Below are positions 32,881 through 42,300 of a DNA stretch of 64,000 nucleotides, one piece after another. Origin of the DNA: Neoarius graeffei. Lineage: Eukaryota; Chordata; Actinopteri; Siluriformes; Ariidae. A model generated the notes under the pieces. It had not been told where the DNA came from, searched no databases, and saw only the letters and a program-made list of their open reading frames with translations. Each line of letters begins with the position of its first letter. The stretch's first letter is position 1. The position numbers and the translations under genes were made by a program. Location of the stretch: positions 34,743,260 to 34,807,259 of the forward strand of contig NC_083576.1 in NCBI RefSeq assembly GCF_027579695.1, given 5' to 3'.

Positions 32881-32986
32881 TACATTTTCTCATGCACATA
32901 CTTCTGGTACATTATCCCTATTGTTGCCCCAACTACATTTTCTCATGCACATACTTCTGGTACATTATCCCTATTGTTGCCCCAAC
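32881..32986. repeat. 53-bp perfect tandem duplication
   Basis: The block beginning tacattttctcatgcacata at 32881 is repeated starting at 32934 without visible difference over 53 bp. Recent event. Confidence 0.92.
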
Positions 32987-33211
32987 TCACTCACACCCAG
33001 CTCCATTGATCAACTTATTTGTACTTTGTCCCAACAACAACCAAATCCACCCTGTACCACTAACAAAATCTGCTGCAATACAAAAATCCACTTCTCTTCT
33101 CCTCTTATTTTCTAAAAATAAAAGTCCAGCTAGGCAGCTTCAATGCATCATCTTCCTGCACATTACCCAGAATTCTCTGTGCTTTCAAACAGCTCTAAGG
33201 CAAATAACAAA

Positions 33212-33341
33212 ATGGCGGACTTAATGGATGCTACGATAGCCCTTTTATTTAGCTATTTGAAAATTTCACCGAGTCTCCTTGTTGGATTTAGAACTACCAG
33301 CGCCAGTGTACGTTATCTGAATTTACAGTATGTGCGATCAG
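33212..33341 (+). CDS. Possible first coding exon, unrecognised
   Basis: ATG at 33212 opens MADLMDATIALLFSYLKISP and stays open to a donor-like CAG|GTAATG at about 33341. The context (aaaatggcgg) is a fair start. I do not recognise the peptide. No matching downstream exon was found before the hAT at 33858; it might be the 5' end of a gene or transposon whose rest is lost. Confidence 0.3.
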
Positions 33342-34154
33342 GTAATGTGTTATTTTATTCTGTATAAATGTGAATAGTATTCACCTAGCAGTTAGCTGCT
33401 ATGCGTGCAACCATCTCCGGTCACATTATACAAAGTGAATCGTTGTTGGTATCTCTAAAACACGTCTTTTCCAGTCTCCCATCTGACAAAGAACTTGTAC
33501 ATAATTCTTTCACCTTTGTTGTGATTTAGCACGCTGATATAATGCTATGTAGCATACCTTAGCATGGCTAACGCCATAGCGCCGAGGTTACGCATGATTA
33601 CCCCATATCGATATACATGTCGTGTAGGTGATGGTGTTCTCGGTTAAAATGTCTGTGTATTTGTGCCTCAGAACGGCGGCATAACAGCAGTACGGATTTC
33701 CCCATGTATTATTTGACGAAATATAGTATGTTGGTGGATAAAACCTCAAGTGAGGGCCTACTTTTGTAGGCTGCAAAGATCAGCAACACGTTTACTGGAG
33801 TACTCTGTTAGCCTAGCTCACTCAAACCACATTGCTTAGAGTTTAGAATATAGCACGTAGTGTTGCCACCTGTCCCGGTTTTTCCTAATTGTCCCGGATT
33901 TTCATGGTCTGTCCCGGAAAAAAAAAAAAAAAAATCCGGGACACTGAATGTCCCGTTTTTTTGTACATAATGGGCAAAATGTATATTTCAACTTGCGAGC
34001 CAGCTGAGAACCAGTTTGCTTTTCCAAGCTCGCCGTGCTAAGCGGAGCCACGTCATTACGTCGCTGAATACGTAATTACGTCACTGTATACGTCAGTTAC
34101 AGCGCTACGTTTGCATAAACCTTGGCGCGAATATCAAAGCAAAAACAACACAGA

Positions 34155-34187
<33 letters not shown>

Positions 34188-34465
34188 AATAATAATAATG
34201 GATGACTTCACGTTTGTACAGCTGCTGCTTCTCATCGCCTAAAAATGGCGATCTTTCGCGGTCTTTTTATTGTTGTTGGTCTTAACAACTCCGCCCCCCC
34301 ACTGACGTAAGCGGTTCTTTCCTCTGGCCCAGCAGAGAGTTGGTGCTAGCCTGGAACCGGTTTTTCTGGCCCCAGAGCCAGTTCTTTGTCAGTGGAAACA
34401 GAAAACCCGGTTCCAAACTAAACACTGGCCCCGAACCAGCCCTGGAACTGCTTTGGTGGAAAAGG

Positions 34466-34805
34466 GGCAATGGAGGATGCTTGGACTGATAAAAGAAACA
34501 GACTCTCTGTTGCAATGGTGAAGGCTGAGCTTCAAGTCAGGCTAAACTTTCAGTTGTCCTGTACTGAGTTCAAGACATTCATTGAAAATCAGCCAGGACT
34601 CATAGCAGCAGCAAAGAAAAACACCAAATATAAATGGAAGATTAGGTAAGGTTTTGGTGAATTAAATGAAATAGTGTAGTGTAGTACATACTCCTGTATG
34701 TGCCCAGTTATATCAGTTACATGTCCTCCTATGTATTTGTTTAGCCAAGAGCAGGAGAGGCACAGGCAAGCACAAGCAAAGCACACACCACACTCTAAGC
34801 AATCA
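34466..34805 (+). pseudogene. Two-exon coding remnant within the hAT element
   Basis: 34469-34647 reads EDAWTDKRNRLSVAMVKAEL and NFQLSCTEFKTFIENQPGLI, ending at AG|GTAAGG; an acceptor at about 34744 (tttgtttag) continues SQEQERHRQAQAKHTPHSKQ. The first part resembles the C-terminal region of some hAT transposases as I recall. The rest of a transposase is absent. Upstream (34300-34450) is an aaccggttc-type MITE remnant. Confidence 0.5.
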
Positions 34806-34908
34806 GGTAAGCTGTTTGACACTACACCTTACATTGTTACATTCAGGTATTCTTAGATACAATGAAAAAATTATTATTTATTTTTATTCCACATAAGCAA
34901 ACAAACAG

Positions 34909-35282
34909 GGGTGGCACGGTGGTGTAGTGGTTAGCGCTGTCGCCTCACAGCAAGAAGGTCCTGGGTTCGAGCCCCGGGGCTGGCGAGGGCCTTTCTGTGT
35001 GGAGTTTGCATGTTCTCCCCGTGTCCGCGTGGGTTTCCTCCAGGTGCTCCGGTTTCCCCCACAGTCCAAAGACATGCAGGTTAGGTTAACTGGTGACTCT
35101 AAATTGACCTTAGGTGTGAATGTGAGTGTGAATGGTTGTCTGTGTCTATGTGTCAGCCCTGTGATGACCTGGCGACTTGTCCAGGGTGTACCCCGCCTTT
35201 CGCCCGTAGTCAGCTGGGATAGGCTCCAGCTTGCCTGCGACCCTGTAGAAGGATAAAGCGGCTAGAGATAATGAATGAATGA
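34909..35282 (+). mobile_element. tRNA-derived SINE nested in hAT
   Basis: Same family as 11756-12125. The 12-bp duplication GCAAACAAACAG lies at 34897-34908 and 35283-35294. Inserted after the hAT. Confidence 0.95.
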
Positions 35283-35724
35283 GCAAACAAACAGAACTTA
35301 ATTACAGTATGTATTCCCCTTTTACCTGTGCCCACTACTGCCCCAGGTGTCCACAACCAAAAACTGTTGGAAATAAACCAAAATAATGAAGACCTGCTAT
35401 ATTATGTAAAGCAATTAACTAAACAAATAACTAGCAAAAGCGTCATTTTTACTAATTAGAGCAATACAATTTCAGCATAGAAGGGCGATTTTTGTCCTGG
35501 GTTAGATGTGCGAAGGGCGCCGTTGCTTACAAGCAAAAAGGTCGGTTGGATGGTCGAAATGTCCAGGATTTTTGTCAGACACAGGTGGCAACCCTAATAG
35601 CACGAGACAAGCATTGTAGTTCAGAGGTTACACAGAAAACGTAACGTAACTTTTACTGTCTGTTGAAAAACAACACTTTGTTGGTGTGAAGGGTTGTCAT
35701 AAAAGTTAATAATCATCATGTATT

Positions 35725-35803
35725 AAATCCAATGGATAAGGGAATCTGAACTATAAAATAAGTAACTTATTTTATAGTTCAGATTCCCTTATCCATTGGA
35801 TTT
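35725..35803. repeat. Perfect 79-bp palindrome upstream of a gene start
   Basis: aaatccaatggataagggaa at 35725 is mirrored through to ccattggattt at 35803 with one central base; the arms are 39 nt and match by eye throughout. Lies 180 bp before the ATG of the second DUF4806 gene. Confidence 0.9.
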
Positions 35804-35983
35804 GTTCCCATGGGGTCTACAGGAAGAAATGAGACCTAGCCACTGTAAGTTGTTGATTGGTCAGGTTGCCTGACGCAATGGCATGTGACGCAAAACGAAC
35901 ACTCCTCATTGGCTGGACAGATGGATAAGAGGACGTAGGTGCGTGTAGTAAAGTCACTATCTGGAACTTGGATTTGGAAGCAA

Positions 35984-36299
35984 ATGTCTCTGTTGGAAGT
36001 ACTGAAGCCTGCTTCTGTTCAAGTACTCTACTTTCGAAAAGGTAATTTGTGATTTCTTTCTGGTTGTGGTTATACCTTAAAGGAGAATTCTGTCTGTTTT
36101 GCAAATATGTCTCAAACGTTTGTGGTCAAGGAAAGTTGCTAATGATGCCTTTGTTTTCACAGATGAGTTCACAGACAATGCTATTGAGGTTGTGCCATCT
36201 TCATGGCTTGGACACACTTCTGAGGTACGAGTCTTTTTTTTTTTTGTCGATACATAGCAAATATGTATGCTTACATATATGCCTATATACTTTTGATAG

Positions 36300-36344
<45 letters not shown>

Positions 36345-39300
36345 TTGTTTTATATATATATATATATTTTTTTTATTATATATATTTTTAGCATGGCATG
36401 GTCTGCTACTGGACGACACACAATGTGCAATTGCATGTTGTGAAGTGCCGAGCACCAAATACAACTTGGGCCAAACATCCCGTTAAGAAAACCTGGTACG
36501 AAACAGGTGAGCTATCGCTGCTATGCACTACATAGAATATACTGAATTGTTCTCTCTATGGCAGTACTTTTTTTTTTTTGTGCTACTGACTAAAAGTCAT
36601 TTTCCATAGATTCATACGCCAAAGCTGAACAGAAGTGTTTGCAATTGATGGAGTCCTCAAGTGTTGAGACAGAGGATGATGTGAACACTTTTGCAATAAG
36701 GCAACGCAAGCGCCCAAGGAGGTTTGTCTCCGAATCCTCTGATGATGGTAAGCTCTCTTCACTAATGACAACATTAGTTACGCAATTCAGTGTTCATTTT
36801 CAAGTCATTTACAAAGTATTTTTTCTACTTGGAGCAGGCTTCACTCTTAAATAATTCCTAATGTAAGGGTGCTGACCCAAATGTGCAACTCAATTTCCAA
36901 AGAAAAAGGCCGCACCTTGCATATAATGTCCTTTTATTGTACAAACGCGTTTCGGCGTGTGCCTTCCTCAGTGTGCAACAATGTAACCACAAAAACACTT
37001 TTAAATACCCACACCCATTACCACACCCCATTACAACAAACCAATGACAATGAAGTATTTAGACCATGTGTCAAAATAATCCTTCGATTGGAAAAATACA
37101 TTCACAAAACATTACAGACATTATGTGCATATTTACAATTATGCAATGTAGTATAGCCATCAGTACATTATTACCTTCATAAAAAACAAGTCAGGGATAG
37201 CTCTTCATTCATCCCATTCGGTATACACGTATTCAAATTAAAAATATACCACGGCTCTCGCTGTAAGAGATGGTTCTCTCTATTTCCCCCTCGTGGAGAC
37301 CTGTAAACCATCTCTAGTCCCATAAATTTCAACATACTAGCGTCATGGCCAGCAGACTGGAAATGCCTTGCCACAGATGATTTTTCATCATTTTTTCTTA
37401 TTGAGCATTTATGTTCAAAAATTCTCGTTTTTAACTGTCTCTTCGTTTTACCCACATAAAGTATTCCACAAGGACAAGTCAAAAGATAAACGACAAAGGT
37501 AGACAAACAAGTAATTCTTCCCTTGACTTTGTACGTTTTTCCTGTTTTGGAGTGCGTGAATTCTTTTTCTGTAAGCATAAAGTTACATGCTGCACAGTTA
37601 AAACATTTGAAATTACCTTGTGAAACACGTGGAGGAAAAGATAAAAACGGTTGAGTGAATGCAGGGAAGTGCGACCGCACTAGTTTATCACACAGACTTG
37701 GCGCTCTTTTGTAACAACTGCGTGGTAGATCCTGAAAAGAATTACCAATATTTGGGTCACTCTGCAGAATATGCCAATGCCATTGTACAATAGTTTTCAA
37801 ATCATTTGAGATGTGACCATACGTGGATACTAGAGTGACAGGAGGAATAATGTTAGAACGGTTATGTCTAGCGCTATTAGTAAGTAGATCTGAGCGCTGA
37901 ATATTGCGCATACGCTCTAAGCAATTGTCCAACAAGTGGCCCGCATATCCCCTGTCGCGGAATCTTTCGCACAGTTCCCCTGCTTGTTGCTCAAATACTG
38001 CCTCGTTGTTACAAATCCTGCGCACTCTCAACAGTTGACTATAAGGTAAACTACATTTAAGAGAAGGTGGATGGTAACTCTGATAATGTAAAAAGGTGTT
38101 GCGATCAGTATCTTTATGATATATTTCAGTATGCAAGACATTGTCAACCTTTTTCACCAAAACATCCAAAAATGGCATGACATTTTGATCATAACTCAAC
38201 GTAAACTTGATCGAGGAAAGTCGAGTATTCACATAGTCATTAAACGCCAAAAGTTCCTCTTTTGAACCTGTCCACAAAAAGAACAAATCATCTATAAATC
38301 TATAAAACACCTTCAGATGTTGTTTGAATGGATTATCATTATAGATGAAATCATGCTCAAATTTTCCCATAAATAAATTTGCATAATTGGGTGCCATGGG
38401 AGAGCCCATTGCAGTGCCCTGAATTTGCAGAAAAAACTATTTTGGAACATAAAATAATTCTTTTTAAGGACCTCGTTGGCTAAGGACAATAAAAAGTCTG
38501 CATAAGGCACCCGATTGATCTGTAAATAATACTCCAGAGCAGTCAACCCTGCATCATGTGGAATATTTGTGTATAAGCTCGTCACATCCATAGAACATAA
38601 CAAATCAGTTGCATTCACTTCTCCTATACATGACAATTTCACAAGAAAGTCAGTTGTATATTTAAGGAAGGATGGTAAGTTATGTACTAGGTCTTTTATG
38701 TGGTGGTCCACAAATTTAGATAAAGGCTCAGTAAGAGATCGATTTCCAGAAACTATAGGACGGCCAGGTGGATCATTTAACCTTTTATGGATTTTTGGTA
38801 AAGTGTAAAAAAACTGGCCTAACGGGGTTAGCCTGTAACAAATACTTATATGTTTTCTCATCAATAATTGAATCAGACAATGCCCTCTTAAGAACCTTTT
38901 TTATATCTTCATTGAACCTTACTGTAGGGTCACTGTGTAAACGCATATAAAAGTTAACATCCCCAAGCTGTCTCTCAATTTCTTTAACATAAGTACTTTT
39001 ATCCTGTATAACAATGGAGCCCCCCTTGTCTGCGGGCTTAATCACTATGTCCTCATCAGTCATTAATGTGTGTAATGCATCTTTCTCTGAGTTCGTAAGA
39101 TTGGGTCTTAGGGAATATTCCCCAGTCCTTAAACAAGAGAAGACACCTTGCTCTACCAGCCGGCAGAACGTTTCAACTGAAGAGTTATTTATGGGAGGGA
39201 GAAAAGTGCTTTTAGGTTTGAAGGTAGTCTTTTCGATTACGGCTGTATGTTGATCAGATGTAACAGGCATTTGTTGGTTATACTGCATTGCAGTTCCTTT

Positions 39301-42300
39301 CACATAAAACGCCCTAAGGCGGATAGATCTAAAAAACTTGAACAGCTCAACTTTAGTCACAAAGGGATCATTTTTCTTCACAGGAACAAAAGACAGGCCT
39401 TTAGATAAAACTAAAAGTTGGTCTTGACTTAGCTTTTTACTTGAAACGTTGATGATGCTATCTTTTATTTCCGCGCTCCTCTGCCTCTTTTTCTTTCCCC
39501 TCCACGTCTTACGTTGTCTTCCGAAGCCGCCAGAGAGGACCCTGGAACGAGCATGTTGGAGCGTAAAAAACGCCTGTCTGTAGACCTTTCGGTTTCAGTG
39601 CTCCAGTCTCCAGACGAGGCACTGCTTACGGTATTCCGTTGTCTTTGTCTGGATTGTCTCGACCTCCCTCCAAAGCCACGGTTTTCCCGTAGCCATGGAT
39701 AGACATTGTTGTTGCGATAGTCCATTGTGTCTCATCGATATTTCTCCATCTTCTTTTGTTGCATTTCCGTCTTGTATATATTGATCTGCTCATCACATTT
39801 CTGTAAAAGTTCCTTAAATTGTGCTGAAGAGTATTTCGCCTTAAGCTCAGACTCCAAGTCGGTAATCTCTTGTTTGACACTGACAAGTTTCTTATTTTGG
39901 CTATCGATCACCAACAACATCAAATCAAGGGAACACCTATTAAGAATCTCACACCATTTTTTACAGAATTCAGAATCATCTCGGCCCAAAGTGGGTTCTT
40001 TCATGATGCGTAGTCCTCTAGGTATACGCTTGTTTCTCCAATATTGGGAAAGTACACTTCCGTGAAGCAATGCTCTCGTCTCTTTTTTTCGTAGACTTTC
40101 TAATTGATTATACTGTGTTTCCCAGCTATCAACGTGCATTTCCATCGTCAGTGCAGGGAATAAAATTTGTTCAGAGTCCTCTGCGGTGTAGGCAAAGGTA
40201 CTCGCCCTTGCATCTGTCAGGCGTTCAACTTCTTCATAGGACATCTTTGGAGGATCTCTGCTCAGTTAATTATCAAAGTATTTTTTCTACTTGGAGCAGG
40301 CTTCACTCTTAAATAATTCCTAATGTAAGGGTGCTGACCCAAATGTGCAACTCAATTTCCAAAGAAAAAGGACGCACCTTGCATATAATGTCCTTTTATT
40401 GCACAAACACGTTTCGGCGTGTGCCTTCCTCAGTGTGCAACAATGTAACCAAAAAAACACTTTTAAATACCCACACCCATTACCACACCCCATTACAACA
40501 AACCAATGACAATGAAGTATTTAGACCATGTGTCAAAATAATCCTTCGATTGGAAAAATACATTCACAAAACATTACAGACATTATGTGCATATTTACAA
40601 GGCCTGTCTTTTGTTCCTGTGAAGAAAAATGATCCCTTTGTGACTAAAGTTGAGCTGTTCAAGTTTTTTAGATCTATCCGCCTTAGGGCGTTTTATGTGA
40701 AAGGAACTGCAATGCAGTATAACCAACAAATGCCTGTTACATCTGATCAACATACAGCCGTAATCGAAAAGACTACCTTCAAACCTAAAAGCACTTTTCT
40801 CCCTCCCATAAATAACTCTTCAGTTGAAACGTTCTGCCGGCTGGTAGAGCAAGGTGTCTTCTCTTGTTTAAGGACTGGGGAATATTCCCTAAGACCCAAT
40901 CTTACGAACTCAGAGAAAGATGCATTACACACATTAATGACTGATGAGGACATAGTGATTAAGCCCGCAGACAAGGGGGGCTCCATTGTTATACAGGATA
41001 AAAGTACTTATGTTAAAGAAATTGAGAGACAGCTTGGGGATGTTAACTTTTATATGCGTTTACACAGTGACCCTACAGTAAGGTTCAATGAAGATATAAA
41101 AAAGGTTCTTAAGAGGGCATTGTCTGATTCAATTATTGATGAGAAAACATATAAGTATTTGTTACAGGCTAACCCCGTTAGGCCAGTTTTTTACACTTTA
41201 CCAAAAATCCATAAAAGGTTAAATGATCCACCTGGCCGTCCTATAGTTTCTGGAAATCAATCTCTTACTGAGCCTTTATCTAAATTTGTGGACCACCACA
41301 TAAAAGACCTAGTACATAACTTACCATCCTTCCTTAAAGATACAACTGACTTTCTTGTGAAATTGTCATGTATAGGAGAAGTGAATGCAACTGATTTGTT
41401 ATGTTCTATGGATGTGACGAGCTTATACACAAATATTCCACATGATGCAGGGTTGACTGCTCTGGAGTATTATTTACAGATCAATCGGGTGCCTTATGCA
41501 GACTTTTTATTGTCCTTAGCCAACGAGGTCCTTAAAAAGAATTATTTTATGTTCCAAAATAGTTTTTTTCTGCAAATTCAGGGCACTGCAATGGGCTCTC
41601 CCATGGCACCCAATTATGCAAATTTATTTATGGGAAAATTTGAGCATGATTTCATCTATAATGATAATCCATTCAAACAACATCTGAAGGTGTTTTATAG
41701 ATTTATAGATGATTTGTTCTTTTTGTGGACAGGTTCAAAAGAGGAACTTTTGGCGTTTAATGACTATGTGAATACTCGACTTTCTTCGATCAAGTTTACG
41801 TTGAGTTATGATCAAAATGTCATGCCATTTTTGGATGTTTTGGTGAAGAAGGTTGACAATGTCTTGCATACTGAAATATATCATAAAGATACTGATCGCA
41901 ACACCTTTTTACATTATCAGAGTTACCTTCTCTTAAATGTAGTTTACCTTATAGTCAACTGTTGAGAGTGCGCAGGATTTGTAACAACGAGGCAGTATTT
42001 GAGCAACAAGCAGGGGAACTGTGCGAAAGATTCCGCGACGGGATATGCGGGCCACTTGTTGGACAATTGCTTAGAGCGTGTGCGCAATATTCAGCGCTCA
42101 GATCTACTTACTAATAGCGCTAGACATAACCGTTCTAACATTATTCCTCCTGTCACTCTAGTATCCACGTATGGTCACATCTCAAATGATTTGAAAACTA
42201 TTGTACAACGGCATTGGCATATTCTGCAGAGTGACCCAAATATTGGTAATTCTTTTCAGGATCTACCACGCAGTTGTTACAAAAGAGCGCCAAGTCTGCG

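Larger units (their letters stand above)
33850..35604. mobile_element. hAT element with 8-bp duplication ATAGCACG
   Basis: The element is 33858-35596. The left end TAGTGTTGCCACCTGT and right end ACAGGTGGCAACCCTA are inverted, with ATAGCACG at 33850-33857 and 35597-35604. It contains tgtcccgg-rich sequence near the left end, a spliced coding remnant (34466-34805) and a nested SINE (34909-35282). Probably non-autonomous. Confidence 0.92.

Noticed and set aside
35850-36000. Transposase gene in front of the second DUF4806 gene
   Set aside because: No EnSpm-like coding sequence is present upstream to 31.4 kb; only hAT, SINE and unrecognised sequence.
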